A stretch of DNA of 64,000 nt from Erythrobacter sp. BLCC-B19 (GCF_028621955.1 NZ_CP117516.1:2254001-2318000); one strand, 5' to 3'. Shown: positions 42,011 to 51,880, numbered from the stretch's first letter. Program-made: numbers and translations. The notes: generated from the letters alone by a model not told the origin.

Positions 42011-43422
42011 TCCTCCATTCCCAGCGTGCGGCGCGCGGCAGTGACCTGAAAGCGCACCTGATCGGGAGCGGTTCCCCCAAGGCTCGCGCGCGCGGCAACC
42101 GAGGCATCGACTGACAGCGCAGCATAGACGCTTTCGTCGATCCGCGCATCAATCGCCTTGAGGTCTTCGAGCGGCAGCTGGTCGAGCGCAATGCCGCGGC
42201 TTTCTGCCAGCTTGACGGCAGCGCCGGTGATATGGTGCGCCTCGCGGAACGGGATGCCGCGGACGCGCACCAGCCAGTCGGCAAGGTCGGTCGCGGTGGC
42301 ATAGCCCAGCTCCGCTGCGGCGCGCATCCGGGCGGTGTTGAAGGTCGCGCCTGCGATCATGCCGGTCATCGCGGCGATGCTGAGGCCCATAAGGCTCGCG
42401 GCCTCGAACACCGGCGGCTTGTCGTCCTGCATATCCTTGGAATAGGCGAGCGGCAGGCCTTTCATGGTGATCATCAGACTGGTGAGGCTACCGATCACGC
42501 GGCCCGAATGGCCGCGCACCAGTTCGGCCGCGTCGGGGTTCTTCTTCTGCGGCATGATCGAGCTGCCGGTCGAGAGGCTATCGGGCAGGCGGATGAAGCC
42601 GAAGGGCTGGCTTGCCCACAGGATCAGCTCTTCCGCAAGGCGCGACAAGTGCAGCGCGGTGGCCGAGCAGGACCACAGGAAATCGAGCGCGAAATCGCGG
42701 TCGGACACGGCGTCGAGGGAATTGGCGGTGGGCCGGTCAAAGCCGAGCGCTTGCGCGGTCGCCGCGCGGTCGATGGGGAAGCCCGTGCCAGCGAGGGCCG
42801 CGCTGCCGAGGGGACATTCGTTCATCCGGCTCTGCGCGTCGGCAATGCGCGCGCGATCCCGCCGGAACATCTCGTAATAGGCCATCAGATGGTGGCCCAG
42901 GGTCACCGGCTGCGCGGTCTGCAAGTGGGTGAAGCCCGGCATGATGCTGTCCGCGTGTTCGCCCGCGCGGGTGACAAGGGCGCGCTGCAAGGCAGCGAGG
43001 CCATCGTCCATCTGGGAAAAGGCATCGCGCACCCACAGGCGGAAATCGGTCGCCACCTGGTCATTGCGGCTGCGTGCGGTGTGGAGCCTTCCGGCGACCG
43101 GCCCGATCAGTTCGGCGAGCCGCGCCTCGGTGGTCATGTGGATGTCTTCGCGGTCCCAGTCTTCGGGCACGCCTTGCGCTTCATACTCGGCAGCGACTGC
43201 ATCCAGCCCCGCGCTGATCGTCGCCGCATCCTCGGCAGCGATGATCGCTTGCGCACCCAGCATCGCCACATGGGCCTTGGACGCGGCGATGTCCTGCCGC
43301 CACAGCGCCTTGTCGAAAGGGATCGAGGCGTTGATTTCGCGCATGATCGCGCTAGGGCCATCGGCGAAGCGACCGCCCCACATGGCGTTGGTCGCCGCGC
43401 CCCCGTTACCGGAGCCTGTCAT
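42007..43422 (-). CDS. argH: Argininosuccinate lyase
   Basis: A 471-residue enzyme of the fumarase/aspartase superfamily that splits argininosuccinate to arginine and fumarate. It has the N-terminal [44 protein letters not shown] and the superfamily signature [12 protein letters not shown]. The ATG at 43422 gives a normal length; the start at 43383 (MWGGRF) is an alternative. With the first start, its ATG overlaps base for base with the ATG of the divergent TlpA-like gene at 43421. It is the first gene of the argH-lipoprotein-lysA-cysG unit. Confidence 0.95.
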   Translation of the reverse strand: MTGSGNGGAATNAMWGGRFADGPSAIMREINASIPFDKALWRQDIAASKAHVAMLGAQAIIAAEDAATISAGLDAVAAEYEAQGVPEDWDREDIHMTTEARLAELIGPVAGRLHTARSRNDQVATDFRLWVRDAFSQMDDGLAALQRALVTRAGEHADSIMPGFTHLQTAQPVTLGHHLMAYYEMFRRDRARIADAQSRMNECPLGSAALAGTGFPIDRAATAQALGFDRPTANSLDAVSDRDFALDFLWSCSATALHLSRLAEELILWASQPFGFIRLPDSLSTGSSIMPQKKNPDAAELVRGHSGRVIGSLTSLMITMKGLPLAYSKDMQDDKPPVFEAASLMGLSIAAMTGMIAGATFNTARMRAAAELGYATATDLADWLVRVRGIPFREAHHITGAAVKLAESRGIALDQLPLEDLKAIDARIDESVYAALSVDASVAARASLGGTAPDQVRFQVTAARRTLGMEE

Positions 43423-43987
43423 GTCCCGCTCGCCGCTCATTCCTGCCCTTGCGCTCCTCATGCTGGCGGGTTGCGATAGGGCCGCCGAAGCCCCGGCGCA
43501 ACCGGTTGCGGGCGATGCGGCCGCCGCGCCCGCCACCGACACAGTCGACCGGCGCTTTGCAGGCACGGCGATCCCGGCGCTGCAACTCGCTGACCCGGCG
43601 GGCAAGGTGCTCGATCTGGGGGCGCAGGACGGGCCGGTGCTGCTCAATCTGTGGGCCACCTGGTGCGCGCCTTGCGTGGCGGAGATGCCGCAGCTCGATG
43701 CGCTGGCGGGCGCGTTGGAGGGTGAGGTCAGGGTCATCACCGTCAGTCAGGATATTCGCGGGGGCGAGGTGGTGGTGCCGTTCTTTGCCAAGGGCGGTTA
43801 CACTCGGCTTGAACCCTGGCTCGATCCCGACACGCAGCTGTCCGCGCAGTTCACGCCTGAGGGGGTGCTGCCGCTGACGATCCTGTTCGATGCGTCCGGC
43901 AAGGAAGTGCTGCGGGTGGCGGGCGCTTATGACTGGGGCGCGCCTGAGGCCGAAGCGCTGATAAGAGACGCGCTCAAGGCGTCGTAA
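43421..43987 (+). CDS. TlpA/ResA-like thioredoxin-fold lipoprotein
   Basis: A 188-residue lipoprotein with a signal ending LMLAGC, so it should be anchored in the membrane facing the periplasm. The thioredoxin domain (about 55-187) has the redox motif WATWCAPC and a cis-proline region [10 protein letters not shown]. Proteins of this type reduce disulfides, for example during cytochrome c maturation. It is divergent from argH with overlapping start codons, and its 3' end overlaps the convergent flavoprotein gene by 61 bases. The partner substrate is not evident. Confidence 0.87.
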   Translation: MSRSPLIPALALLMLAGCDRAAEAPAQPVAGDAAAAPATDTVDRRFAGTAIPALQLADPAGKVLDLGAQDGPVLLNLWATWCAPCVAEMPQLDALAGALEGEVRVITVSQDIRGGEVVVPFFAKGGYTRLEPWLDPDTQLSAQFTPEGVLPLTILFDASGKEVLRVAGAYDWGAPEAEALIRDALKAS

Positions 43988-45192
43988 TCGGGCAGGGCAA
44001 GGCCCAGCGGGGCAAGCGGAAAGCCGAACAGCCCGCTCATCAGCTGGGCCTGAATGCCGCGCGCGGGCCAATTGCGCGAGAGTGGAGCCAGCACCCTGTC
44101 ACGCACAGCAGGCAGCACCCGCGAATCCGACTGGTAGAGCGGCGTGAACAGCCGCGTCACGCCCTGATAGAGCCACACATGATCGCGCCGCCAGCTGGTC
44201 GCCAGCCGCAGCTTCTCGGCCAGCGTGCGCCCCTCGGCGAGGCCGCGCGCAAGGCTCCAGGCATCGAGCAGCGCCATGTTCGCGCCTTGCCCCAATTGCG
44301 GGCTGGCCGAATGCCATGCATCGCCAATCGCGATCATCCGCTCGCCGACCGGGGCCGGGTGGGTGCGGTGGGCATAGCGCGCGAAGGTCAGCTGGCCGCG
44401 GCTGGTAATCCGGGCGAGCAGGCCGGCCAGATCGGGCCACAGGCGCAGCACCTCGGACTTCCATGCCTCCAGCGGCGTGTCGGCCCATGCGGCGTAATCA
44501 TCCGCCTTCAGCGACCAGAAGAAGGCGACCTCCGGCCCCGACGCGGCCGCCCGCGTGCCGATTGGCAGCACGCCCGCCATCTGCGCGGCGCGGCGATAGC
44601 GCTGTTCCAGCAGGTTGCCCGCAAAAGGATCGCCCGGCTCCAGCGGCAGGCTCGCCCACAGTGCGCCGAAGGGGAGGATGCCCTTGGGCGCGGGGTCGAA
44701 ATGCGTGCGCCAGCCGCTCGCATCGACCACCAGATCGAAAGGCGGCGAGGGGTCAGCCTTGGCGAAGACCAGGCGGCGACCTTCGGGCGATAAGGTGCTG
44801 CCCGTGACGGCGTGATCGGCGTGGAGCGTGATCCCCTCCTGCCGCTCGGCTGCCTCCAGCAGCACCGCAAACAGGCTCGCGCGGTGGATGCCGATGCCGA
44901 ACGCGCCCCTGTGTCCCAGCGCGTCATAGGGCGCATCGAGCACCGTGCGGCCATGTTCCTCGATACCTTGCAAGGCATCGATCCGCGCGCCGCGCCGCAG
45001 CACTTCGCCCGCAAGTCCCAGCGCATCGAGCACCGCCAGCCCGCTCGGCTGGATCATCAGCCCCGAGCCGACCGGGCCAGGTGAGACGAACTGGTCGAAA
45101 ATGTGGACGCCGTGCCCCTGCCGCGCCAGCAGCAGCGCGGCGGCCAGCCCTGCCGGGCCGCAGCCGATGATCGCGATGCTGAGCGGCTCCAT
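43927..45192 (-). CDS. FAD-dependent monooxygenase-type flavoprotein
   Basis: A 421-residue flavoprotein of the UbiH/salicylate-hydroxylase group. The FAD-binding Rossmann motif is IIGCGPAGLAAALLLARQG, and the second FAD motif is AIGDAWHSASPQLGQGANMAL near residue 300. Enzymes of this fold hydroxylate aromatic compounds or reduce polyprenyl groups; the C-terminal 100 residues are hydrophobic in places. The substrate cannot be read from the sequence. The start MEPLSIAIIG at 45192 puts the FAD motif at the very N-terminus, as is usual. The 3' end overlaps the convergent TlpA-like gene. Confidence 0.83.
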   Translation of the reverse strand: MEPLSIAIIGCGPAGLAAALLLARQGHGVHIFDQFVSPGPVGSGLMIQPSGLAVLDALGLAGEVLRRGARIDALQGIEEHGRTVLDAPYDALGHRGAFGIGIHRASLFAVLLEAAERQEGITLHADHAVTGSTLSPEGRRLVFAKADPSPPFDLVVDASGWRTHFDPAPKGILPFGALWASLPLEPGDPFAGNLLEQRYRRAAQMAGVLPIGTRAAASGPEVAFFWSLKADDYAAWADTPLEAWKSEVLRLWPDLAGLLARITSRGQLTFARYAHRTHPAPVGERMIAIGDAWHSASPQLGQGANMALLDAWSLARGLAEGRTLAEKLRLATSWRRDHVWLYQGVTRLFTPLYQSDSRVLPAVRDRVLAPLSRNWPARGIQAQLMSGLFGFPLAPLGLALPDYDALSASLISASASGAPQS

Positions 45193-45284
45193 CCGATGCC
45201 CCTTCGTGGCCTGCAACGCCCTGTTATCGCAGGACTGGCGCGGCACCAGTGAATTTAGTGCAAAAGCCCTTCGGTAGCCCGCGA

Positions 45285-46133
45285 TCAGACGGTGAGGCGC
45301 TGTCCGATCGCCTCGCCCATGCGCAGCGGATCGCCTGCTTTCAGCCCTTCGCGCCATTCCGCTTTCCCCGGCTCGAACACCAGCACCACGGTCGATCCGA
45401 GGTAGAAGCGTCCCATCTCGTCCCCGGCAGCAAAGGTGCGGGCTTGCCCGGCGAAGTCCTCGTCCACCGGCGCGCTGACATGGGTGCGGAAGGTGTTGGG
45501 CCAGACGGTGTCGATCCCGGCGACGATCATCGCCCCCACCATCACGCTGGCAAAGTGCCCGTCCGGCCCGTCGAAGCGGCAGGACAGGCGCTCGTTGCGG
45601 GCGAACAGCCGGTCAACCCCATCGGCGGTGGCGGTGTTGACCGAGAACAGGTCGCCGGGGATGTAGCGCGTCGCCGCCAGCGTGCCGGCGGCGGGCATGT
45701 GGACGCGGTGGTAATCCTTGGGGGAGAGGTAGATCGTGATGAACCGCCCGCCCTCGAACCGCGCTGCTTCCGCCGCGCTGCATCCGAGCAGTTCGGCCAC
45801 GCTGTAATCGCGTCCCTTGGCCTGGATGATCCGCCCGCCGGTGATCGGTCCCAGCTGGCTCACCGCGCCGTCAGCGGGCGAGAGGATGAACCGCGCCGCA
45901 TCGGCCAGCGGCCTTGCCCCCGGCTTCAGCTCGCGGGTGAAGAAGTCGTTGAAGCTGGTGAAGTCCCCGATCCCGCGCGCCGCCTCGGTTAGATCCACCC
46001 CATAGGCCGCCGCAAAGCGGGCGATCATCGCATCGCGCAGCCACGGCGTCTGGCTGGCGGCAAGGCTTCCGGCGAGCCGCGAGAGCGCGTGCTGGGGTAC
46101 GATGTGCTGGAGCGCGATGAACAGGGCGGACAT
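45285..46133 (-). CDS. psd: Phosphatidylserine decarboxylase proenzyme
   Basis: A 282-residue proenzyme that cleaves itself to form a pyruvoyl cofactor and makes phosphatidylethanolamine at the inner membrane. The processing site LGST is present with cleavage expected between Gly246 and Ser247. Other motifs are FTSFNDFFTRELKPGARP, LSPADGAVSQLG, and YLSPKDYHRVHMPAAG, which holds catalytic histidines. Length matches the short proteobacterial form. It lies just downstream of tRNA-Val on the same strand. Confidence 0.95.
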   Translation of the reverse strand: MSALFIALQHIVPQHALSRLAGSLAASQTPWLRDAMIARFAAAYGVDLTEAARGIGDFTSFNDFFTRELKPGARPLADAARFILSPADGAVSQLGPITGGRIIQAKGRDYSVAELLGCSAAEAARFEGGRFITIYLSPKDYHRVHMPAAGTLAATRYIPGDLFSVNTATADGVDRLFARNERLSCRFDGPDGHFASVMVGAMIVAGIDTVWPNTFRTHVSAPVDEDFAGQARTFAAGDEMGRFYLGSTVVLVFEPGKAEWREGLKAGDPLRMGEAIGQRLTV

Positions 46134-46161
46134 GGGAGGCTCCGGGTGGAAAGGCGCGCCG

Positions 46162-46234
46162 TGGGCGGTAACGGGCTCGAACCGCTGACCCTCTCGGTGT
46201 AAACGAGATGCTCTACCAACTGAGCTAACCGCCC
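46162..46234 (-). tRNA. tRNA-Val (anticodon TAC)
   Basis: A complete cloverleaf on the minus strand: acceptor stem GGGCGGT/ACCGCCC with discriminator A, D-arm TAGCTCAG, anticodon stem TCTCG/CGAGA with loop TTTACAC giving anticodon TAC, and T-loop TTCGAGC. CCA is not encoded, unlike in the tRNA-Thr of this window. It decodes GTA valine codons. Confidence 0.94.
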
Positions 46235-46305
46235 CACGGCGTCGTGGGCCGGGCGCGGTTTAGCCGTGTCGGCGCTTGCGTCAAGCTGCTAGAACAGGTT
46301 CCGCG

Positions 46306-46914
46306 ATGACCATACACACGCATCTGAACGACGGCACGCCGGTCTGCATCCGCCGGGTGCGGCGCGCGGACGAGGCGCGGCTGAAGGAGGGGATCGCGCG
46401 CCTCTCCCCGCAATCACGCTACCTGCGCTTCTTTTCCGGGATGCGCGAGGCGCCGCCGCAGGTGGTGCGGGTGCTGGCGAGCCCTGACGGGCACGATCAT
46501 CTGGCCTGGGGCGCGCTCAGGAGCGATCTGCCCGATACGCCCGCGCTGGGGGTCGTCCATGCCTTTCGGGACAAGGACGATCCGAATGCGGCGGAGTTCT
46601 CGGTTGCGGTGGTGGACGATTATCACGGGCGCGGCCTTGCCCGGCTGCTGACAGCGGTGCTGCTGATGGATTGCGCGCGCGAGGGGTTTGAACGCTTCAC
46701 GGTTCATGTCCTGCCCGAAAACCGCCCGGCGCTGGCGCTGGCGCGTTCGCTGGGGGCGGAAGGCGTGGGTTATGACGGCGGGGTCTCGGTGATGGAGATC
46801 GACATCGCGGCCGCGCTCGCCGCGCTGCGGGCCGAAGCCGACGTGCCGGGGCTCGCCGCCGTCTTCGACCAGTTTGGCGACGAAGCGCTAGGCGATCAGG
46901 CCGACCGCGGCTAG
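46306..46914 (+). CDS. GNAT family N-acetyltransferase
   Basis: A 202-residue acetyltransferase. The N-terminus (IRRVRRADEARLKEGIARLSPQ) and SRYLRFF match the GNAT subgroup found also at the end of large acyl-CoA synthetase-type protein acetyltransferases. The acetyl-CoA-binding motif A is AVVDDYHGRGLARLL. Substrate unknown; proteins or small amines are both possible. The ATG at 46306 was preferred over an earlier TTG. The asparaginase gene follows after ten bases, so the two may form an operon. Confidence 0.82.
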   Translation: MTIHTHLNDGTPVCIRRVRRADEARLKEGIARLSPQSRYLRFFSGMREAPPQVVRVLASPDGHDHLAWGALRSDLPDTPALGVVHAFRDKDDPNAAEFSVAVVDDYHGRGLARLLTAVLLMDCAREGFERFTVHVLPENRPALALARSLGAEGVGYDGGVSVMEIDIAAALAALRAEADVPGLAAVFDQFGDEALGDQADRG

Positions 46915-46924
46915 GGGCGCGGGC

Positions 46925-47917
46925 ATGAGCACCAGCAAAGCCCCGCGCATCCTTGTCCTTGGCACTGGCGGCACGATCGCAGGCGCGGGGAGCGGCGGAA
47001 CGGGGGCGGGGTATCGTCCGGGCGGGCTGCCGCTTGATGTGCTGGTCGGGCACCTTGCGGCGCTCGGGCTGGCGGCGGAACTGGTGCCGCAGGAGATCGC
47101 CCGGATCGGCTCGCAGGACATCGGTTTTGCCGAGTGGCAGGCGCTCCATGCGGCGTGCATCGGGGCGATGGACGATCCCGCGATCGACGCCGTCATCATC
47201 ACCCACGGCACCGATACGGCGGAGGAGACCGGCTTCCTGCTTGATCTCACGCTCCCCACCACCAAGCCCGTGATCCTCGTCGGCGCGATGCGGCCCGCCG
47301 ATGCCGTGGGCGCAGACGGGATGCGCAACTTCGCCAATGCGGTGAAGGTGGCGAGCGACGTGCAAGCGGCGGGGCGGGGTGTGATGCTGGTGATGGGCGA
47401 CGCGGTGCTGGCCGTGCGCGATGCGCGCAAAGCCGCGACCAGCGCCATTGACGCCTTCCGCACCTTCCCGCGCGGGCCGCTCGCCCGCGTCACCCCGGCA
47501 AGCCTCGACTGGTTCGGCCCCGCGCACCGGGTCGGGGAGCGCGCGCGCTATCCCTTCCCGACAGAGCTTCCGCGCGTGGCGATCCTCACGGCCGGGGCGG
47601 GGATGGACGCCAAGCCGGTCGAGGCGCTGCTCGGCATCGGCGCGCGGGGTATCGTGCTCGCGGGCATGGGGCAGGGCAATGCGCCTGCGCAAGTGCTGGA
47701 AGCCCTCGCCCGCGCGGCTGCGAGCGGCGTGCCAGTGGTCCGCGCCAGCCGCGTCGACGAGGGGCTGGTCGACCGCAATGTCGAGGTCGACGACGATGCC
47801 CTCGGGCTGGTCGCCGCGCGCGCCCTCGGCCCGGCCCGCGCGCGGATGCTGCTGATGGTGCTGATCGCGACCGGGATTACCGAAGCAGCGGCGGTTCAGG
47901 CGGCGTTTGACGGGTGA
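46925..47917 (+). CDS. L-asparaginase (bacterial type)
   Basis: A 330-residue asparaginase-fold amidohydrolase. The two catalytic threonine motifs are present: VLGTGGTIAGAG near the N-terminus and ITHGTDTAEETGF around residue 98. ILVGAMRPADAVGADGMRNF is the usual central motif. It converts asparagine to aspartate and ammonia. No signal peptide is seen, suggesting a cytosolic enzyme. Length is normal. It probably shares a transcript with the GNAT gene in front. Confidence 0.92.
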   Translation: MSTSKAPRILVLGTGGTIAGAGSGGTGAGYRPGGLPLDVLVGHLAALGLAAELVPQEIARIGSQDIGFAEWQALHAACIGAMDDPAIDAVIITHGTDTAEETGFLLDLTLPTTKPVILVGAMRPADAVGADGMRNFANAVKVASDVQAAGRGVMLVMGDAVLAVRDARKAATSAIDAFRTFPRGPLARVTPASLDWFGPAHRVGERARYPFPTELPRVAILTAGAGMDAKPVEALLGIGARGIVLAGMGQGNAPAQVLEALARAAASGVPVVRASRVDEGLVDRNVEVDDDALGLVAARALGPARARMLLMVLIATGITEAAAVQAAFDG

Positions 47918-48047
47918 GGGCGAGCGGCGGTGCTCGACGCGCGCCTGCCGGGCACCGGGCTGACCTGCCAATCCCCGGACCGGACTGCTTGCGGCCGATC
48001 GCCCATGCGATAGTATTGGCAGTCGCGGACCGGGGGGGGGCTGGACT

Positions 48048-48818
48048 ATGAGCGGGGAATCGGTGGGCAAGGCGCGCGTCGCGACGGGTGACGAGGGATT
48101 CTTCCTCGGCACCGCGGCGGTGATGGTCGTTGTGGTGATCGGCGGCTTTCTCAATCTCTGGCTACAGGGTGTCACGAGTTTCGCCGCACCCTGGCCCGTC
48201 CACCTCCATGCTTTCGTGTTCATGGGGTGGGTCGGATTTTTCACCCTGCAGGTTGTTCTGGCAACCCGCGGTTCGCAGGCTCTCCATCGCCGTCTTGGCT
48301 GGATTGCGCTCGCCTATGTGCCGGCGATCCTTGCTTCGGGAACGGCCACCATCGTGCGGGTGATGCAGCTGGGCACCACTCCGCCCATGTGGACACCGGC
48401 CTATTTTCTGGTGATGAACATGATGGCGCTGGTCGGCTTCGTCATTCTGACCGGCGCGGCGGTCGCCATGCGGCGACGCACCGACTGGCACCGCCGCCTG
48501 ATGATCTGCGGCATGGCGGCGCTGCTCGTGACGCCGGTCAACCGGTGGATGCCGGTGCCGGTGCTGTTCGCGGTGATGAGCCTTGCCTCGTCGCTCGTCA
48601 TCCTGCTGTTTCCGCTGGCCGGAATGATCCGCGACAAGCGCCGGAGCGGGCGGGCCCATCCCGCCTGGGCATGGGGCTTGGGCGCGCTCGTCATGACCGG
48701 CATCGCGACGGAGGTAGTGGGGCGCAGCGCGCTGGCCGGTGCCGTGGTGGCAGCGATCACCGAGGGCCATCCCGCGGCCGGAACCGCGCCCCTTGAAAGG
48801 CCTAGCCCCAGGGGGTGA
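48048..48818 (+). CDS. Seven-helix membrane protein, function unknown
   Basis: A 256-residue integral membrane protein that I do not recognise. About seven hydrophobic helices can be read, including VMVVVVIGGFLNLWL, HAFVFMGWVGFFTLQVV, LGWIALAYVPAILASG, YFLVMNMMALVGFVIL and WGLGALVMTGIATEVV. Histidines at helix ends (VHLHAF, LHRRLG, WHRRLM) recur in a pattern that could bind heme or metal, which is speculation. A purine-rich stretch (GGGGGGG) lies before the ATG. Its last 17 bases overlap the convergent dehydrogenase gene. Confidence 0.7.
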   Translation: MSGESVGKARVATGDEGFFLGTAAVMVVVVIGGFLNLWLQGVTSFAAPWPVHLHAFVFMGWVGFFTLQVVLATRGSQALHRRLGWIALAYVPAILASGTATIVRVMQLGTTPPMWTPAYFLVMNMMALVGFVILTGAAVAMRRRTDWHRRLMICGMAALLVTPVNRWMPVPVLFAVMSLASSLVILLFPLAGMIRDKRRSGRAHPAWAWGLGALVMTGIATEVVGRSALAGAVVAAITEGHPAAGTAPLERPSPRG

Positions 48819-49914
48819 CCAGATACTTCTCGCCCGTCTTCATCTGGCGGTAGTCGAGGATCGCGTCCTTCTCCAGCATCCCCTCCAGCGTCACCTTGGC
48901 CTTGTAATGCGAGGCGAAGGTGGTGGTGAGGCCTGCCTGCACGCGCTGGCGCATCCGCACCACGGTTTCCATGCCCGCGCGGGCGAGGAAGGGGGTCAGC
49001 AGCCAGCCCGCCACGCACCACTGGAGGCCATAGGAGGCGGTCAGGATCGTCGGATTCTGGAGATCGAGGCGGCCGTAGATGTACATCTTCTTCTGCTGGT
49101 TCGAACCATAGCGCGAGAATTCGGTCATCTGGCTGACGGCAACCTGCTCCATCGCCTTCAGCACGCCGTCCGAGGCCTGCCCGCCGCCGATCGGGTCGAA
49201 GCCGAGGAAGGCGCCGGTCTCCGCGATCGCGGCGCGCAGGTCGGCCATGTAGGTGGGGGCCGAGGAGTTCACGACATACTGCGCGCCCTGCGACTTCAGG
49301 AGTTCGACGTGCTCGTCCTTGCGCACGATGTTGACCAGCTTCATCCCGTCCTCGATGCAGATGCGGTTGAGCATCTGGCCGAGGTTCGAAGCGGCGGCGA
49401 GGTGGACGATGGCGGAATGCCCCTCCATCTTCGCGGTCTCGACAAAGCCCAGCGCGGTCATCGGGTTGACGAAGCTGGAGGCGCCAACTTCGCTGGAATG
49501 CTCGCCCAAGGGCAGGCACATCATGGCGTCGGCGATGGCATATTGGCTGAAGGCGTTGCCCGGCACGCAGGCGACGCGCTGACCCATCAGCGCCTTGGCC
49601 ATGTCGCTGTCACCCGTGGCGATCACCGTGCCCGCGCCCTCGTTGCCCGCAGGCAGGCGCTGGCCGTGGCGCGCCTTGCTGCCGGTCAGGAACGGCTCGG
49701 GCATGGTCGCGACGACCTTGCCGGGGGCGTATTCGGCGGTTTCGAAATCGGCCGCAGAGGTCAGGATTGCCAGATCAGAGGGGTTGATCGGGGCGGCCTC
49801 CATCTTCACCAGCACCTGATTGCCCTTGGGCTCGGGGAACTGGCTTTCCGCGACTTCCAGCGTCAGCTTGCCGTCGGCGGTGAGGGTGGTGAAGAGTTGC
49901 TTTCCGGTGGTCAT
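48802..49914 (-). CDS. Zinc-type alcohol dehydrogenase/quinone oxidoreductase family protein
   Basis: A 370-residue medium-chain dehydrogenase/reductase. The GroES-like N-terminal domain has KMEAAPINPSDLAIL and GNEGAGTVIATGD. The nucleotide-binding domain has VHLAAASNLGQMLNRIC, a variant of the AxxGxxG motif. The usual catalytic zinc ligands are not evident, so it resembles quinone or enoyl reductases using NADPH. Substrate unknown. It lies alone, with a palindromic element directly upstream of its start. Confidence 0.83.
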   Translation of the reverse strand: MTTGKQLFTTLTADGKLTLEVAESQFPEPKGNQVLVKMEAAPINPSDLAILTSAADFETAEYAPGKVVATMPEPFLTGSKARHGQRLPAGNEGAGTVIATGDSDMAKALMGQRVACVPGNAFSQYAIADAMMCLPLGEHSSEVGASSFVNPMTALGFVETAKMEGHSAIVHLAAASNLGQMLNRICIEDGMKLVNIVRKDEHVELLKSQGAQYVVNSSAPTYMADLRAAIAETGAFLGFDPIGGGQASDGVLKAMEQVAVSQMTEFSRYGSNQQKKMYIYGRLDLQNPTILTASYGLQWCVAGWLLTPFLARAGMETVVRMRQRVQAGLTTTFASHYKAKVTLEGMLEKDAILDYRQMKTGEKYLVTPWG

Positions 49915-49931
49915 CCTGCCTGTCCCTTTTT

Positions 49932-50054
49932 CTCGTCATTGCGACCCCGGCCTTGTGCCGGGGGAAGCAATCCATGGCCCGATCGTCGATCAAAACCGAA
50001 AGGTCGGAACATGGATTGCCGCGTCGCCTCTGCGAGGCTCCTCGCAATGACGAG
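49932..50054. repeat. 123-base palindromic (MITE-like) element
   Basis: The ends CTCGTCATTGCGA (49932-49944) and TCGCAATGACGAG (50042-50054) are exact reverse complements. Inside, GCAATCCATG (49967-49976) and CATGGATTGC (50010-50019) pair as well. The core has no open frame. The layout fits a non-autonomous miniature element able to fold over its full length. It fills the gap between the dehydrogenase and truA. Confidence 0.75.
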
Positions 50055-50062
50055 GGGAAAGG

Positions 50063-50806
50063 TCAATCGGGATAGGTCGCTTCGACGAAATAGAGCCCGT
50101 GCGGCGGTGCGTTGAGGCCCAGCGCCCCGCGGTCGCGCGCCGCCAGCGCCTCGGCGATGCGCGCCTCCGGCCATGTGCCTGCGCCGACCAGCTTGAGGCA
50201 GCCGACCATGCTGCGCACCTGATGGTGCAGGAAGGAGCGCGCGGCGGCGTGGATGTGCACTTCCTCGCCCACTTTCTCGACCCGCAGCTCGTCGAGCGAC
50301 TTCACTGGATCGGCGGCCTGGCAATGGACGCTACGGAAGGTGGTGAAGTCGTGCCGCCCGACCAGCGCCTGCGCGGCGCGGTGCATGGCCTCGGCGTCCA
50401 AGGGCTGGGGTACGTGCCATGCCTTGTCGCGCAGCAGCGTCAGCGGCGCGCGGCGGTTGGCGATGCGATAAAGATAGCGCCGCCCGGTGCAGGAAAAGCG
50501 CGCGTGCCAATCGTCCGGCACCACCTCGCACTGCGTCACCGCGACCGGATCGGGGCGCAGTTGAGCATTCAGCGCCGCCATCAGCCGGAAGGGATCGAAG
50601 GGTTTCTCTACGTCCACGTGGCTCCGCATCGCCAGCGCATGCACCCCCGCATCGGTCCGGCCTGCCGAGTGCATCACCACCTGCTCACCCGTGATCCGCC
50701 CGAGCGCGTCCTCCACCGATTGTTGCACGCTCGGCCCATGCGACTGGCGTTGCAGGCCGAAGAAGGGCGTGCCGTCGAATTCGAGGGTGAGGGCGAAGCG
50801 GGTCAT
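50063..50806 (-). CDS. truA: tRNA pseudouridine(38-40) synthase
   Basis: A 247-residue enzyme that makes pseudouridine at positions 38-40 of tRNA anticodon arms. The catalytic aspartate is Asp52 in [12 protein letters not shown]. Other family motifs are [24 protein letters not shown] and [13 protein letters not shown]. The ATG at 50806 starts [12 protein letters not shown], the expected N-terminus. It is followed upstream by fmt, about 100 bases away with a palindromic repeat in between; def, fmt and truA are commonly clustered in alphaproteobacteria. Confidence 0.95.
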   Translation of the reverse strand: MTRFALTLEFDGTPFFGLQRQSHGPSVQQSVEDALGRITGEQVVMHSAGRTDAGVHALAMRSHVDVEKPFDPFRLMAALNAQLRPDPVAVTQCEVVPDDWHARFSCTGRRYLYRIANRRAPLTLLRDKAWHVPQPLDAEAMHRAAQALVGRHDFTTFRSVHCQAADPVKSLDELRVEKVGEEVHIHAAARSFLHHQVRSMVGCLKLVGAGTWPEARIAEALAARDRGALGLNAPPHGLYFVEATYPD

Positions 50807-50815
50807 GCCCAAATC

Positions 50816-50843
50816 GTCTCCCCGGCGCAGGCCGGCGCCCAGA
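50816..50843 (+). repeat. Short palindromic intergenic repeat, copy 2
   Basis: Begins CGTCTCCCCGGCGCAGGCCGG, sharing the start CGTCTCCCCGG and the palindromic core with copies at 30568-30598 (minus strand) and 53636-53664. It sits between fmt and truA. Confidence 0.55.
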
Positions 50844-50909
50844 GATCCAAGCGCAGTTTGTGCCTCGCTGGGTTCCGGCCTTCGCCGGAATGACGAGAAA
50901 GGGATGCGA

Positions 50910-51827
50910 TCACCTCAACACCGTCCCAGCCGCGACAGGCCGTCCGCGCAGAAATTCTTCGCGTGCCATGGCTGGCTTGCCCGCCCGCTGGATGGTGATC
51001 GGGCGGATCGCACCCGTTCCGCAGGCAATGGTAAGCTCGGGATCAACGGTGTGTCCCTCGCCGTAGGAGGCGAGGCCGGGAAGGCGAGCGGTTTCGGCGC
51101 GCAGCAATTTTATGCGTTCCCCCCCAAGTTCAAACCATGCGCCTGGGAAGGGGGCGAGGCCATGGATATGCCGCACCACGGATTCTGCGCTACGTGACCA
51201 GTCGATCTTGCTTTCCGCCTTGTCGATCTTGGGAGCGTAGATTGCCGCGGCTTCGTCCTGCACCTCCGGCGGAAAGGCGGCGAGGTCCGCCAGCACCTCG
51301 ACCATCGCCGTAGCGCCCATCGCGCCCAGCTCTTCGAACAGCTCTCCGGTTGTCTTCGTTCCGACTGGCGTGCGCACCTTGTGCAGCATCGGCCCGGTAT
51401 CGAGCCCCGCCTCCATCTGCATGATGGTGACGCCTGTCTCTTCGTCGCCCGCCATCACCGCGCGGTGGATCGGTGCCGCCCCGCGCCAGCGCGGCAGCAG
51501 CGAGGCGTGGATGTTGAGGCAGCCGTGGCGCGGCGCGTCGAGCACCGGCTGCGGCAGGATCAGGCCATAGGCCGCGACGACCGCGACATCGGCCCCCAGC
51601 GCTGCAAATTCGGCCTGCGCCTCGGCCCCCCGCAGCGACACGGGCGAGCGCACCGGCACCCCCAACCGCTCGGCCTCGACCTGCACCGGAGAGGGCATCA
51701 GCTTCTTCCCCCGCCCCGCCGGACGCGGCGGCTGGGTATAGGCGCACACCACATCATGCCCCGCCGCGTGCAAGGCGCGCAGGGCCGGAACCGCGAATTC
51801 CGGCGTCCCCATGAAGATGATGCGCAT
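50910..51827 (-). CDS. fmt: Methionyl-tRNA formyltransferase
   Basis: A 305-residue enzyme that formylates initiator methionyl-tRNA. The N-terminal domain starts [16 protein letters not shown] and contains the formyl-folate site [20 protein letters not shown] and the catalytic aspartate in GLDTGPML. The C-terminal tRNA-binding domain follows from about residue 205. Length is standard. It is divergent from recR with 53 bases between starts. Its functional partner def lies about 1.1 kb away on the other strand. Confidence 0.96.
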   Translation of the reverse strand: MRIIFMGTPEFAVPALRALHAAGHDVVCAYTQPPRPAGRGKKLMPSPVQVEAERLGVPVRSPVSLRGAEAQAEFAALGADVAVVAAYGLILPQPVLDAPRHGCLNIHASLLPRWRGAAPIHRAVMAGDEETGVTIMQMEAGLDTGPMLHKVRTPVGTKTTGELFEELGAMGATAMVEVLADLAAFPPEVQDEAAAIYAPKIDKAESKIDWSRSAESVVRHIHGLAPFPGAWFELGGERIKLLRAETARLPGLASYGEGHTVDPELTIACGTGAIRPITIQRAGKPAMAREEFLRGRPVAAGTVLR

Positions 51828-51880
51828 AAGCTGTGCCCGGAGCCTTTGAGTAACCGAGCGCAGCCCCTATCTCTGACCCC

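Noticed and set aside
46025..46237. Short frame over tRNA-Val on the minus strand, reading QLVEHLVYTERVSGSSP
   Set aside because: This is the familiar false translation of a tRNA gene; the cloverleaf at 46162-46234 explains the sequence.
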